Below, piece after piece: positions 1 to 9,011 of a stretch of 64,000 bases of DNA. Each line of letters opens with the position of its first letter. Within the stretch, counting starts at the first letter, position 1. A model generated the notes under the pieces. That model was not told where the DNA came from and made no database searches. It was given only the letters and a program-made list of their open reading frames with translations. The translations under genes and the position numbers were made by a program. The DNA comes from Candidatus Syntrophopropionicum ammoniitolerans (GTDB taxonomy: Bacteria; Bacillota; Desulfotomaculia; Desulfotomaculales; Pelotomaculaceae), in the NCBI GenBank assembly GCA_013201395.1, contig JABMJD010000004.1:57280-121279 (forward strand), read 5' to 3'.

Positions 1-2168
1 AACTTATGACCCGGCAAAAACAACAGTTCCGCCTGCCCCAATAGGCTATTCAAATCCCATTCCTCAGGATGAACACCTTCCGGTGCATAGGTAGCAATGG
101 CCCGTTCTATGCAGGCGGTAATCATTTCCAGAACATCATTCTTCAGGTTTTCACCTGTCAACACCTCACGGCGCTGCTTATAAATCAGTTCTCGCTGTTG
201 GTTCATCACGTCATCATACTGTAACACATGCTTACGAATATCAAAGTTGCGGTTTTCCACCCGTTTTTGAGCAGTTTCGATAGATTTAGAAATCATCGCG
301 TGTTCGATAGGCATGTCTTCCTCTATTCCCAATCGTTCCATAACCCCGGAGATGTTGTCGGAGCCGAACAGACGCATCAAATCATCCTCCAGCGAGCTAT
401 AAAACTGGCTGGACCCAGGGTCTCCCTGACGGCCGCAACGACCGCGCAGCTGATTGTCAATACGTCGGCTCTCATGTCGCTCTGTACCGACAATATGCAG
501 CCCGCCAAGCTCTACCACCTTAGCATGCTCTTCCTCCGTCAGGCGGCGGTACTTTGGCAACAAATTTTGCCAGGCCCTATTTTCCTCATCAGTGGTGGGC
601 CCATTGTTGTCATCCTCTGCCGCCTCACTCTCCTGCAATTTCTTTTTCATTTCCAGACGGGAAAGGAATTCGGGGTTGCCGCCCAGGAGAATATCTGTGC
701 CACGGCCAGCCATGTTGGTAGCGATGGTCACCGCACCATAACGTCCCGCCTGGGCCACTATTTCCGCCTCTTTATCATGGTATTTGGCGTTCAGCACCTG
801 ATGGGCCACGCCTCTTTTCTTTAGCATGCTGCTGAGCAACTCTGATTTTTCAATAGAGATGGTACCCACCAGCACCGGCTGTCCCTTGGCATGCCTGGCC
901 ACGATTTCATTTACCACCGCCCGGAATTTAGCCTGTTCAGTTTTGTAAATTACATCCGGGGCATCGATACGGATGAGCTGTTTGTTGGTGGGAACCACTA
1001 CCACATCCAAATTATAAATCTTCTTAAATTCCTGCTCCTCAGTTTCCGCCGTGCCCGTCATGCCGGCGAGCTTCTCGTACATCCTAAAATAATTTTGGAA
1101 TGTAATTGATGCCAGGGTTTGTGATTCCCTTTCAATCCTAACATTTTCTTTGGCCTCAATAGCCTGGTGCAACCCCTCGCTGTACCGCCTACCAAACATT
1201 AGACGACCCGTAAATTCATCTACTATAATCACCTGGCCGTCCTTTACCACATAGTCACGGTCCCTTTTCATCAAGGCGTTGGCCTTAAGAGCCTGGTTCA
1301 GATGGTGGGTGAGTTCGATATTTTTGTCATCATAAAGATTGGATACACTAATCGCCTTTTCCACCTTGGCTACCCCTGCTTCGGTAATAGTAACCGCATG
1401 GGCCTTTTCGTCAACAGTGTAGTCGGCCTCCGGAACCAGGCGGGGCACTATTCTGGCAAATATGTTATATAATTCGTTTGATTTATCTGCCTGACCGGAA
1501 ATAATTAGTGGTGTCCGGGCCTCATCGATGAGGATACTGTCTACCTCGTCAACTATAGCGTAATTCATTTCACGCTGCACAAGCTGGCTGGGCTGGTGAG
1601 CCATATTATCCCGTAGATAATCAAAACCAAACTCGTTGTTAGTACCATATGTTACATCACTATCATAAGCCTGCTTTCGCTCGTTCCAATCCAGGCCATG
1701 GACAATTAGCCCCACGCTTAAACCAAGGTATTTGTAAACCTGACCCATCCAATCACTGTCTCTATGTGCCAGATAATCGTTGACAGTAACCACATGGACA
1801 CCTTTACCGGTTAGTGCATTCAGGTAAACCGGTAGTGTTGCTACCAACGTTTTGCCTTCACCTGTTTTCATCTCAGCAATGCGGCCCTGGTGTAATATGA
1901 TCCCGCCCATTAACTGGACATCAAAATGCCTCATGCCCAGAATGCGCCAGGAGGCTTCCCGCACCACAGCAAAAGCTTCAGGCAAGATGTCATCAAGTCC
2001 TTCGCCCTGATCCAACCGCCCCTTGAAAACGGCAGTCATACCTTGAAGATCTTCCTCTGACAGCGCCTTAATTTGTGGTTCCAACTTGTTTATCTCATCC
2101 ACTGTACGCTGCAGTTTCTTTATTTCGCGGGCATTGTCGTCAAGCCAGTTTTTGATGAATCCTAGCAT
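1..2168 (-). CDS. secA: Protein translocase ATPase SecA (3' end outside window)
   Basis: SecA is the motor ATPase that drives unfolded preproteins through the SecYEG channel at the cytoplasmic membrane. The reading frame opens at 2168 with [19 protein letters not shown] after a GAGGTG ribosome site 8 bases upstream. Translated samples at the start, the middle and the window edge stay in one frame, so I see no net frameshift. Seen motifs are the Walker A segment [10 protein letters not shown] near residue 100, the Walker B/DEAD-like [20 protein letters not shown], and the second-helicase-region stretch [14 protein letters not shown]. About 722 codons are present. SecA is usually 830-920 residues, so the last helicase part and the C-terminal linker lie beyond position 1. 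It stands alone, followed upstream by hpf, a common order in Bacillota. Identification is certain. Confidence 0.97.
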   Translation of the reverse strand, partial: MLGFIKNWLDDNAREIKKLQRTVDEINKLEPQIKALSEEDLQGMTAVFKGRLDQGEGLDDILPEAFAVVREASWRILGMRHFDVQLMGGIILHQGRIAEMKTGEGKTLVATLPVYLNALTGKGVHVVTVNDYLAHRDSDWMGQVYKYLGLSVGLIVHGLDWNERKQAYDSDVTYGTNNEFGFDYLRDNMAHQPSQLVQREMNYAIVDEVDSILIDEARTPLIISGQADKSNELYNIFARIVPRLVPEADYTVDEKAHAVTITEAGVAKVEKAISVSNLYDDKNIELTHHLNQALKANALMKRDRDYVVKDGQVIIVDEFTGRLMFGRRYSEGLHQAIEAKENVRIERESQTLASITFQNYFRMYEKLAGMTGTAETEEQEFKKIYNLDVVVVPTNKQLIRIDAPDVIYKTEQAKFRAVVNEIVARHAKGQPVLVGTISIEKSELLSSMLKKRGVAHQVLNAKYHDKEAEIVAQAGRYGAVTIATNMAGRGTDILLGGNPEFLSRLEMKKKLQESEAAEDDNNGPTTDEENRAWQNLLPKYRRLTEEEHAKVVELGGLHIVGTERHESRRIDNQLRGRCGRQGDPGSSQFYSSLEDDLMRLFGSDNISGVMERLGIEEDMPIEHAMISKSIETAQKRVENRNFDIRKHVLQYDDVMNQQRELIYKQRREVLTGENLKNDVLEMITACIERAIATYAPEGVHPEEWDLNSLLGQAELLFLPGHK

Positions 2169-2328
2169 TTCATAACACCTCAAATATCTAGCATCCGAAT
2201 ACCACTCTATATTATACTTGATTTCCAATAAAACAGTCAATTATGACACTATTTCCCAGATGAGCACCGGCATAACGGGGAAAGATGCCTCAGTTGGCAG
2301 GCAAAAACAAGGTGGGCTATCTAATAGT

Positions 2329-2361
2329 AAAGGCAGGTAGCCAAAACCACTACCTGCCTTT
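2329..2361 (-). terminator. Probable terminator after hpf
   Basis: A perfect 12-base stem (AAAGGCAGGTAG, 2329-2340, with CTACCTGCCTTT, 2350-2361) with a 9-base loop lies between the hpf stop and secA. The minus-strand tail (TACTATTAG) has only a weak U stretch, so termination efficiency is uncertain. Confidence 0.6.
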
Positions 2362-2415
2362 GTCTAAAACTCACCTTCAAAGGTTCGCCTATATTAATAA
2401 GAGACCCTTATAATG

Positions 2416-2940
2416 TTAAAATTCAGGTTCAATCAACCCATAGTTGCCGTCTTTGCGCTTATAAACAACATTGACTTCTTCTGTCTCAGCATTGGAAAAC
2501 ACAAAGAAATTATGCCCCAGGAGATTCATCTGCAGGACGGCCTCATCTACCGGCATTGGTTTAATAGCAAAACGTTTTGTCCGCACCACACGCGGGCCGT
2601 CATCCTCAGCATTTGCCGCCATAGGCGCTTTCAGATTGCTGGCTGCCCTGGCTCCTCTCCTTTGCAGTTTGCCTTTGTATTTTTCAATTTGTTTTTCCAG
2701 CTTATCCACTACCAGATCGATGGAGGCGTACATATCGTCTGTGCTTTCTTCACCCCGCAAGATCATCCCATTGATGGGAGTGGTCACTTCAATCCGGTGG
2801 AATCCCCTAACCACGGACAGGGTAACCTGGGCTTCACCTAGGTTGTTGATGTGTTTTTCGAGTTTTCGCAGTCGTTTGTTTATATACTCCCTCAAGGCAT
2901 CTGTAACCTCAATGTTTCTACCACGAATCTGCACTCCCAT
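2416..2940 (-). CDS. hpf: Long-form ribosome hibernation promoting factor (HPF/RaiA)
   Basis: HPF binds the 30S decoding region and, in its long form, dimerises 70S ribosomes into inactive 100S particles in stationary phase. The N-terminal S30AE/RaiA domain (about residues 1-100, starting MGVQIRGRNIEVTDALREYI) is followed by a charged linker and a C-terminal dimerisation domain ending NVVYKRKDGNYGLIEPEF. The 174-residue length fits the long type. I chose the ATG at 2940 because AAGGAG lies 8 bases upstream. An in-frame start 30 bases earlier lacks such a site. It sits directly upstream of secA as in many Bacillota. Regulation is not visible. Confidence 0.93.
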   Translation of the reverse strand: MGVQIRGRNIEVTDALREYINKRLRKLEKHINNLGEAQVTLSVVRGFHRIEVTTPINGMILRGEESTDDMYASIDLVVDKLEKQIEKYKGKLQRRGARAASNLKAPMAANAEDDGPRVVRTKRFAIKPMPVDEAVLQMNLLGHNFFVFSNAETEEVNVVYKRKDGNYGLIEPEF

Positions 2941-3038
2941 AACACCACTCCTTCCGTAATACCTAGTCACATATTTTCACTCTATGTTTATTATTCCCAT
3001 TATGGAATAAATTTTTCCTAAACAGCGTTAGATTTAAA

Positions 3039-3060
3039 TACCCCAGGCTGGGCTGGGGTA
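3039..3060 (-). terminator. Terminator after the cold-shock gene
   Basis: TACCCCAG (3039-3046) pairs perfectly with CTGGGGTA (3053-3060) around a 6-base loop. The minus-strand tail is TTTAAAT. It lies 9 bases beyond the csp stop codon. Confidence 0.65.
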
Positions 3061-3068
3061 CTTCATCT

Positions 3069-3266
3069 CTATATTTTTATCACGTTGGCCGCCTGAGGCC
3101 CCCGGGCGCCTTCGACGATATCGAATTCAACCCTCTGACCCTCGGCAAGGGTCTTAAAGCCTTCTTCCTGAATCGCCGAGAAGTGGACAAATACGTCTCC
3201 ACCATCCTCCCTCTCTATGAAACCATAACCCTTTTCCTGGTTAAACCATTTAACCGTGCCAACCAC
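3069..3266 (-). CDS. Cold-shock domain protein (Csp family)
   Basis: A 65-residue single OB-fold RNA/DNA chaperone that melts mRNA secondary structure. The fold is recognisable by [17 protein letters not shown] (with the RNP1 segment KGYGFIE) and the RNP2 segment VFVHF, plus the C-terminal [10 protein letters not shown]. An ATG at 3272 lies only one base from AGGAGG (3274-3279). The GTG at 3266 sits at a normal 7-base spacing and gives the usual Csp N-terminus MVGTVKWF, so I place the start there. A sigma-A promoter lies about 50 bases upstream and a terminator follows, so it is a monocistronic unit. Which paralogue (A, B, C or D) it is cannot be told. Confidence 0.93.
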   Translation of the reverse strand: MVGTVKWFNQEKGYGFIEREDGGDVFVHFSAIQEEGFKTLAEGQRVEFDIVEGARGPQAANVIKI

Positions 3267-3318
3267 AAACATACCTCCTAAAACTTGATCTCTGGATACA
3301 GATCCTCCATTAAATAAA

Positions 3319-3348
3319 ATAGTAACATAGGCGGGATAAGATTGTCAA
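3319..3348 (-). promoter_or_regulatory. Sigma-A promoter of csp
   Basis: On the minus strand TTGACA (3348-3343) is followed after 18 bases by TACTAT (3324-3319). Transcription would begin near 3312 and give a leader of about 45 bases before the GTG start. Confidence 0.75.
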
Positions 3349-3438
3349 GCCTGCCATATTTTTGGCCCATTCCATTTTTTTAACCCGTAAGTTTTGTTTA
3401 AAAACCCCACTTGATTAAGGATTTATGTCAAAACCACG

Positions 3439-3450
3439 TTTGTCGAAAAA
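3439..3450 (+). promoter_or_regulatory. Spo0A box upstream of csp
   Basis: TTTGTCGAAAAA matches the B. subtilis Spo0A box (TGTCGAA core with T and A flanks) throughout. It lies about 90 bases upstream of the csp -35. The rest of the 341-base gap between comF and csp holds only the csp promoter and AT-rich DNA with no gene that I can see. Confidence 0.5.
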
Positions 3451-3607
3451 CATTTTTCCTGAAACATTGCCCAAAGAAAAACCTGTGGATAATGTGGGTA
3501 ACGTTGTTAATAACTCGTGAAATCAGCCTTTTCCATGTGGGTAAAATATTTTAGGCCTAAATAAATTGTCATTTTATACAAACTCCTGGCATATATTTTG
3601 AACGATT

Positions 3608-4348
3608 TCAAAAGTACCGGCCGGCAGCCACCGTCAGACCAAAAATATTTCCGGCCCCAGCAGAGCGAACAACCATAGCAACTGACGACATAGTGTTGCC
3701 TGTTGTAAAAACATCATCGATAATCATGATATTCTTGCCCTGAATCACCCCGGTATTTGTCACCCTGAAGGCGCCCTCAAGGTTTTTTTCCCTGGCCACC
3801 CTATCCAAACCCACCTGGGGTTGAGTATCAAAGTCCTTGACCAGCAATTTGTGATTCACAGGCAATTGCAATCTATAGCCGACCTCCTCCGCCAACAGGC
3901 CCGCCTGGTTAAAACCCCGCGCACGTAGTTTTTCATCCGCCAGAGGTACAGGTAATACCAGATCAACACAGGTTAACAGGGGCTCCATGCGGGCGGACTC
4001 CACCATCAGACCGGCCAGGCTGGAAGCCAGGTTTTTACGGCCGAGATATTTGAAACGATGGATCGTCTCCTTCAATACCCCCTCATAAGGACCGGCAGCC
4101 CTAACCAATTCAAAAGGCCACTGCTTCTTACGGCAAATATAACAATAATGTTGGGAAACACGGGGGATGACAGAATCCTTGCCGGCAAACCGTCCGCACC
4201 GGCTACAGTATAGTTCCTGTTTATAGCTGCTGACGATAGAATAGCAACTATTACAAAAATCCTTTCCGTCCCTTTCCCCGCCGCATAAGGGGCAATCCAT
4301 AGAGGATGGGAAAATCAGACTCAACAGGTCCCTCCAAAGCGCAAGCAT
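3608..4348 (-). CDS. comF: ComF family protein (amidophosphoribosyltransferase-like)
   Basis: ComF homologues take part in DNA uptake during natural transformation; many non-competent anaerobes keep them with unknown role. The N-terminus carries a zinc ribbon with four Cys pairs (CPLC, CNSC, CSRC, CYIC, residues about 18-85). The C-terminal half is a type I phosphoribosyltransferase domain with the PRPP loop IMIIDDVFTTGNT and the ComF stretch RARGFNQAGLLAEEV. A longer frame begins at 4405, but GGAGGT stands 7 bases before the ATG at 4348, which gives a 246-residue product of usual ComF size. It follows the diguanylate cyclase gene after about 150 bases. No late competence genes are nearby. 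Confidence 0.9.
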   Translation of the reverse strand: MLALWRDLLSLIFPSSMDCPLCGGERDGKDFCNSCYSIVSSYKQELYCSRCGRFAGKDSVIPRVSQHYCYICRKKQWPFELVRAAGPYEGVLKETIHRFKYLGRKNLASSLAGLMVESARMEPLLTCVDLVLPVPLADEKLRARGFNQAGLLAEEVGYRLQLPVNHKLLVKDFDTQPQVGLDRVAREKNLEGAFRVTNTGVIQGKNIMIIDDVFTTGNTMSSVAMVVRSAGAGNIFGLTVAAGRYF

Positions 4349-4383
4349 CTCACCGACCTCCAAAAAGGCTACCATAAACCTTA

Positions 4384-4404
4384 TGTTACCTGATATGGGT
4401 AACA
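4384..4404. repeat. Inverted repeat upstream of comF
   Basis: TGTTACC and GGTAACA (7 bases each) flank a 7-base AT-rich centre, 36 bases upstream of the comF start. It has the shape of a dimeric repressor operator, but no regulator can be named. Confidence 0.35.
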
Positions 4405-4499
4405 TTTACCACAAAAGAAGTTAGCTGGATTCCACTAATGAAAGGGAGCCTATATTTCAGCATTCGGCCCACCATAAAAGCATGTTCCAACCTCAACCC

Positions 4500-6194
4500 C
4501 TAGACTGTCAACGGCACTGCTGCGGTGACGACCCTATTTCCACCGCCTTCTTTAGCTTTATCTAACGCCCGCTGGGCAGAGTTAAAAAGGCCGGCCGGAT
4601 CTTTAGCATCTCGTGGAAATTCGGCGATGCCAATACTAACTGTAATTCTGGCAGTCCGGCCTTCTCCCCTTGAAAAAGGTTGGGCACCGATATTTTTCAA
4701 CAATGTTTCCGCCTGATCTACCAGCTGTGCACCGGCGGCCCAGGGCAGCAACAAGGCAAATTCATCTCCCCCATAACGGGAAACAACATCATCCTGGCGC
4801 AAACTATTGTCAAGCAAAGCAGCCACCTGCATCAGCAGCATTTCCCCAGCCACCCGGCCATAGTGTTTGTTGAACACCCTAAAACGATCTATATCCAGCA
4901 AAACAAGGCCCATTGTAAAACCTTCCGCTTGAGTACTGCTACAGCGCCCTGTAACAATGTCCCAAAGGGTGTTAAAGCTGAGCAGCCCGGTTAGGTTGTC
5001 CCTTGATAGAGCCTGGTTCAATCTGTAGCCCAGGAGATGGTTTTCCAGTGCCATTACCCCCTGCCGGGCCAAAACAGTCATAATATGCAGGTTGCTGTCA
5101 TCAAAAACCTGGGGCCTTTTTTCACCAAGTACAATTACCCCCAATAAGTCATTCGTTGTAAACAGCGGTATAATAATCAGCGAACGCATGGTCCGGCATA
5201 GACCAGACTCCTTTTTAGCCTGGGGATGTGCTCTGGTATCATATATAATTTCCGGCTCCCTATTTTCCAGGGCTAAGCCAATCAACCCTTCCCCCTGGTA
5301 AACAGCAGTGGACATGAGCTGCCTGGCGTACAAACCTGTTGCGGCTACAGGCAGATAGGAGGTACCTTCCTCCGGACGGAGATAAGCCACCCCCGCCCGA
5401 TAGGGAACAGCCTTTTTGGCGTTTGCTAATACCTGTTCCATAATTTCTATCGGACCTGGTTTATTCTCCAGGGTTTTTGCTAACCGGTAAAAGGCTGTCA
5501 AACCGACATTGGTCGCCTTAAGACGCACATAGAAACGGAGTGCCAACTGGGTGGCCAGGATGGGGAAGAAAAGAAGGACAGTCCCGGAAAGCCCAATATA
5601 GCCGTAGATCATGGCGATTAAGATACCCAAAGGGACAGTAAAAAAATATGTCAGTGTGTCCCACTTAATACTATCAAACCAGGAAACACGCCCCACAAAA
5701 GCATGTCTGTCCGGTGTCATATACAAGTGCACCAGGAGATGGTTAACTGCAATGTAGGATACCGTAAAAACCAACAGTGGAAATATATTTGCCGAAACGG
5801 GCAGTACCTGCACACCACCACATAAGCGGAACAGTTCATCCGCCACCACCACTGCCAGCACACACTGGCCGGCATTAAAAAATACTGTGCGTACCGGGTT
5901 ACCACAATTGGCAATACCCTGCCCAAATAGAGCCGCCAGCCCACTTACCCAGGCAGCCGCTGCCGCCCCATATATGAAAAAGGTTGATAGGATCAACACA
6001 AATGTACCTGAAAGCCTACCGTAAGCAAAAGGAACAGATAGACATTCGGCCAGAACACCCAAAAAGACTAACAGTAACAGCTCCCGCACACTGTCCAGAT
6101 CCAAGGCAGGTAACAAAAAAATCAATCGCCAGACAGCTAGTCCGACGACAAGCAAGGTCAATATAGTATGATAGGCTCTTTGTTTAGCCCGCAA
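4500..6194 (-). CDS. Membrane diguanylate cyclase (TM-GAF-GGDEF)
   Basis: Predicted to make cyclic di-GMP from two GTP at the inner face of the membrane. Residues about 8-230 form a multi-span membrane sensor. A GAF domain follows (about 250-385), then a GGDEF domain (about 395-555). The active-site motif is a canonical YGGDEF near residue 475, and an RxxD inhibitory site (RQDD) lies five residues before it, so the enzyme should be active and product-inhibited. The metal-binding DIDRF segment is intact. There is no EAL domain. The start is a TTG at 6194, 8 bases after GAGGTG. A Spo0A-box sequence lies 35 bases upstream of the start. The small GT-like gene precedes it on the same strand. Confidence 0.9.
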   Translation of the reverse strand: MRAKQRAYHTILTLLVVGLAVWRLIFLLPALDLDSVRELLLLVFLGVLAECLSVPFAYGRLSGTFVLILSTFFIYGAAAAAWVSGLAALFGQGIANCGNPVRTVFFNAGQCVLAVVVADELFRLCGGVQVLPVSANIFPLLVFTVSYIAVNHLLVHLYMTPDRHAFVGRVSWFDSIKWDTLTYFFTVPLGILIAMIYGYIGLSGTVLLFFPILATQLALRFYVRLKATNVGLTAFYRLAKTLENKPGPIEIMEQVLANAKKAVPYRAGVAYLRPEEGTSYLPVAATGLYARQLMSTAVYQGEGLIGLALENREPEIIYDTRAHPQAKKESGLCRTMRSLIIIPLFTTNDLLGVIVLGEKRPQVFDDSNLHIMTVLARQGVMALENHLLGYRLNQALSRDNLTGLLSFNTLWDIVTGRCSSTQAEGFTMGLVLLDIDRFRVFNKHYGRVAGEMLLMQVAALLDNSLRQDDVVSRYGGDEFALLLPWAAGAQLVDQAETLLKNIGAQPFSRGEGRTARITVSIGIAEFPRDAKDPAGLFNSAQRALDKAKEGGGNRVVTAAVPLTV

Positions 6195-6224
6195 GACAAC
6201 CCCACCTCAAAATAACAGTACAGA

Positions 6225-6680
6225 TTAGTTCGACAAAATTTGTAGTTTACCTTCGTTTAGACGGGAAAGATGGCCCAACAAGGGTGCATTTAAGAGCCCC
6301 TTGCCCTGTAAACCTCTAACATCAAACCACAAGGAGCAGGCGGCCTGCAATCCGGCTTCAGGAAACCCATTCTCCAAAGGTCTCTCCCCTATGGACAGGA
6401 CTCTAAAGGGGTATATCCGCCCCATTTGATGTAAGACTTCTGCTGTACAGTCACAAGAACAGTCATCTATTATGTACACTTCAAGAAAAGGTGATCCCCG
6501 TATTACCCTGAACAGTTTGCGTATGAATCCCTCAATCCACGGCTCCTGGTTTTGTACAATGATCCATATTCTTATGACACCGGGTCGCAGCGACGACCTT
6601 TTTTTACATTCATGCCGCACCCGCCATAGTAAGGTTATCACCACAGCCAAAAAAAATAGTATCAAAAAAAATGGTTGCAT
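6225..6680 (-). CDS. Small membrane-anchored GT2-like protein (truncated glycosyltransferase fold)
   Basis: A 151-residue protein with an N-terminal membrane helix (about residues 3-20) and a stretch RIWIIVQNQEPWIEGFIRKL ... VYIIDDCSCDCTAEVL. This resembles the first half of a GT-A glycosyltransferase, where the DDxS segment binds nucleotide sugar. The rest of a GT2 catalytic domain (second Asp motif, acceptor loop, QxxRW) is missing, so catalysis is doubtful. It ends 31 bases before the diguanylate cyclase and probably shares its transcript. The start at 6680 follows a GGGGGAAAAGGG purine run. I do not know a characterised homologue. It may be a signalling or scaffold relative of glycosyltransferases. 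Confidence 0.6.
   Translation of the reverse strand: MQPFFLILFFLAVVITLLWRVRHECKKRSSLRPGVIRIWIIVQNQEPWIEGFIRKLFRVIRGSPFLEVYIIDDCSCDCTAEVLHQMGRIYPFRVLSIGERPLENGFPEAGLQAACSLWFDVRGLQGKGLLNAPLLGHLSRLNEGKLQILSN
6229..6237 (-). promoter_or_regulatory. Spo0A box upstream of the diguanylate cyclase
   Basis: The minus strand reads TTTTGTCGAACTAA. It overlaps the last codons of the GT-like gene and lies 35 bases before the cyclase start. The same 14 bases recur upstream of galU. Confidence 0.45.
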
Positions 6681-6830
6681 CCCTTTTCCCCCTGCTGCAA
6701 ACTATGCAACAGGCCCTGAGGTAGTGATTGCGGGAAAAACATTCATAAATTATTTTTGGATTATGCACATTTAAAGCCCATTGCAAGGGATAATAACCAG
6801 GTGTAATGATAATTTACAGCAACCGCTTAC

Positions 6831-6860
6831 TAGACACAGTAAATATATTTTTGCTATAAT
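6831..6860 (+). promoter_or_regulatory. Sigma-A promoter of the glycine betaine transporter operon
   Basis: TAGACA (6831-6836), an 18-base spacer and TATAAT (6855-6860), with an extended -10 TGC just before. The predicted start is near 6867, leaving a leader of about 105 bases. Confidence 0.75.
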
Positions 6861-6869
6861 ATGCTATAT

Positions 6870-6904
6870 GTGACAACTTACCAATCTGCGTTGGGTTGTC
6901 TCAC
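6870..6904 (+). other. Bulged hairpin at the 5' end of the opu leader
   Basis: GTGA-CAAC-CCAA pairs with TTGG-GTTG-TCAC around the loop TCTGCG, with bulges TTA and TC, giving 12 pairs that begin at the predicted transcription start. It may stabilise or regulate the mRNA. It does not match the c-di-AMP riboswitch as I know it. Confidence 0.35.
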
Positions 6905-6971
6905 GATAGCTACCTTTCATGGATGGTATTGTGCAAGGGGATACAACACGTTTATGAACTAGGAGGCCTCC

Positions 6972-8165
6972 ATGAGCAAAATAATCGTAAAGAACCTGGT
7001 AAAAATTTTTGGTGACCACCCTGAAAAAGCTATTAAGTTACTAAAAAAGGGCTACAGTAAGAATAAAATACTGGAGGAGAGCAATCAGACAGTAGGTATA
7101 TACGACATAAATTTTTCAGTAAATGAGGGCGAGGTTTTCGTACTCATGGGGTTGTCGGGGTGCGGTAAGTCCACCTTGCTACGATGTATTAACCGACTGA
7201 TTGAGCCCACCAGTGGCACCATCACCATTGATGGTGAAGATATAACCACGGCCGCACCCCAGGCTGTAAGAGAAATGCGCAGGAAAAAAATCAGCATGGT
7301 ATTCCAGGGTTTTGCCTTGTTTCCTCACCGGACCGTATTGGATAATGTGGCTTATGGGCTGGAGATACAAGGCATCACTATAGAGGAGCGGCGAAAAAAA
7401 GCCGCGCAGGTTTTAGAAACGGTAGGCCTGAAGGGCTGGGAAAATAGCATGCCTCAGCAGCTTAGCGGCGGCATGCAACAGCGGGTAGGCCTGGCTAGAG
7501 CCCTGGCTAATAACCCGGATATCCTGCTAATGGATGAAGCCTTTAGCGCCCTGGATCCGCTTATCCGTAAAAGCATGCAGGATGAGCTCCTTTCCCTTCA
7601 CAATACCCTCAACAAAACCATCATCTTTGTTACCCACGATCTGGACGAGGCTCTAAAAATCGGCGATCACATTGCCCTCATGAATAATGGCACAATTGTA
7701 CAAATCGGCACAGCAGAGGATATCCTCACCAATCCGGCCGATGATTATGTGGAAAAATTTGTTGAGGATGTAGACAGAACCAAGGTGCTGACAGCAGAAG
7801 GAGTGATGAAATCACCGGATCCGGTTGTTTTTTTAAGAGATGGACCACGGGTGGCCCTGCGCCTGATGAGAGAACATGGCATTTCCAGCATTTTTGTGGT
7901 TACCCGCGAACGGAAGCTGGCCGGTATTCTCCTGGCTGAAGATGCCCTACAAGCAGTGAAGGAACACAAGGAAGACATTAAAGGTATCATTATCAGTGAT
8001 GTTCCCAAGGTAGGTGTTGACACCCCGGTGATAGATATCATTCCAGTAATAGCAGATACAAAATTCCCCGTGGCAGTAACCCGGGAAGACGATAAACTGG
8101 CAGGCATACTGGTTAAGGGGTCAGTACTGGCAGGCATGGTAAGGAGAGGGAATAACATTGACTAA
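6972..8165 (+). CDS. proV: Glycine betaine/proline-type ABC transporter ATP-binding protein
   Basis: The ATPase that powers osmoprotectant (quaternary amine) uptake, named OpuAA in Bacillus. The 397-residue protein has the ProV N-terminal extension, Walker A GLSGCGKST, signature LSGGMQQR, Walker B ILLMDEAFSALDP and the H-loop FVTHD. A pair of CBS domains follows (about residues 275-395), which in this family sense ionic strength or bind a nucleotide. The ATG at 6972 follows AGGAGG at 5 bases. It is first in a three-gene operon with the permease (8-base overlap) and binding protein. Confidence 0.95.
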   Translation: MSKIIVKNLVKIFGDHPEKAIKLLKKGYSKNKILEESNQTVGIYDINFSVNEGEVFVLMGLSGCGKSTLLRCINRLIEPTSGTITIDGEDITTAAPQAVREMRRKKISMVFQGFALFPHRTVLDNVAYGLEIQGITIEERRKKAAQVLETVGLKGWENSMPQQLSGGMQQRVGLARALANNPDILLMDEAFSALDPLIRKSMQDELLSLHNTLNKTIIFVTHDLDEALKIGDHIALMNNGTIVQIGTAEDILTNPADDYVEKFVEDVDRTKVLTAEGVMKSPDPVVFLRDGPRVALRLMREHGISSIFVVTRERKLAGILLAEDALQAVKEHKEDIKGIIISDVPKVGVDTPVIDIIPVIADTKFPVAVTREDDKLAGILVKGSVLAGMVRRGNNID

Positions 8166-8991
8166 ACTACCGATCGGCTTATGGGTGGAATTCATAGTCG
8201 AATGGGCCCAGATTCATCTGGAATGGCTATTTGATTTCATCACCATGATCATCAAACTACTAGTATCAGGTATTGAAACAATTTTTTTAGCCGTGCCGCC
8301 TCTAGTCATTATTGTTCTCGTTTTTATTCTAGTTTGGTTTGTTGCTAACCGGGGATTGGCCATTGGTACTGCTATCGGCCTTTTTCTTATCCAAAACATG
8401 CAGTTATGGGAAGCCTCTATAGAAACACTGGCCCTCATCCTGGCCTCTACAGCCCTGGCTCTGGTGATGGGTATACCATTGGGCATTCTCACGGCAAGAA
8501 GCGATTTTGCACATAAATTAATGATGCCCTTGCTCGATTTTATGCAGACTATGCCTGCATTTGTTTACCTGATTCCGGCAGTATTATTCTTTGGGCTGGG
8601 CCAGGTACCGGGACTTTTTGCCACTGTTATTTTTGCTATGCCGCCAACAATACGCCTGACCGGGTTGGGTATCAGACAGGTGCCCGCCGAACTGGTTGAA
8701 GCCGCCGATGCCTTTGGTTCCACAGAATGGCAGAAGCTAGTCAGGATCCAGGTGCCCCTGGCCCTGCCTACTATTATGGCCGGTGTCAACCAATGCATCA
8801 TGCTTTCTCTATCTATGGTCGTCATTGCGGCCATGATTGGGGCTGGTGGTCTGGGCACAGAGGTGCTGGCAGGTCTTTCCAGAATAGACATTGCCAAAGG
8901 GTTTGAAGGTGGACTAGCCATCGTCATTATGGCCGTTATCCTGGATCGGGTAACACAAAGCCTTACTGAAAAACGCAAAATAAAGGTTTAA
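8158..8991 (+). CDS. proW: Glycine betaine/proline-type ABC transporter permease
   Basis: The 277-residue permease of the same transporter, with about six to seven membrane spans and the BPD_transp_1 coupling loop with the EAA motif (ELVEAADAFGSTEWQKLVRI ... P, about residues 178-205). It starts with TTG at 8158 inside the end of proV, so translation is coupled. The membrane pathway is typical of OpuAB/ProW: it spans the bilayer once per half-dimer and works with the lipoprotein downstream. Confidence 0.94.
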   Translation: MTKLPIGLWVEFIVEWAQIHLEWLFDFITMIIKLLVSGIETIFLAVPPLVIIVLVFILVWFVANRGLAIGTAIGLFLIQNMQLWEASIETLALILASTALALVMGIPLGILTARSDFAHKLMMPLLDFMQTMPAFVYLIPAVLFFGLGQVPGLFATVIFAMPPTIRLTGLGIRQVPAELVEAADAFGSTEWQKLVRIQVPLALPTIMAGVNQCIMLSLSMVVIAAMIGAGGLGTEVLAGLSRIDIAKGFEGGLAIVIMAVILDRVTQSLTEKRKIKV

Positions 8992-9011
8992 TAAAACAAG
9001 GGGGTTGTTAA

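Noticed and set aside
6681..6971. c-di-AMP (ydaO) riboswitch upstream of the betaine transporter
   Set aside because: The conserved sequence blocks of this class were not found, and the leader of about 105 bases is short for it.
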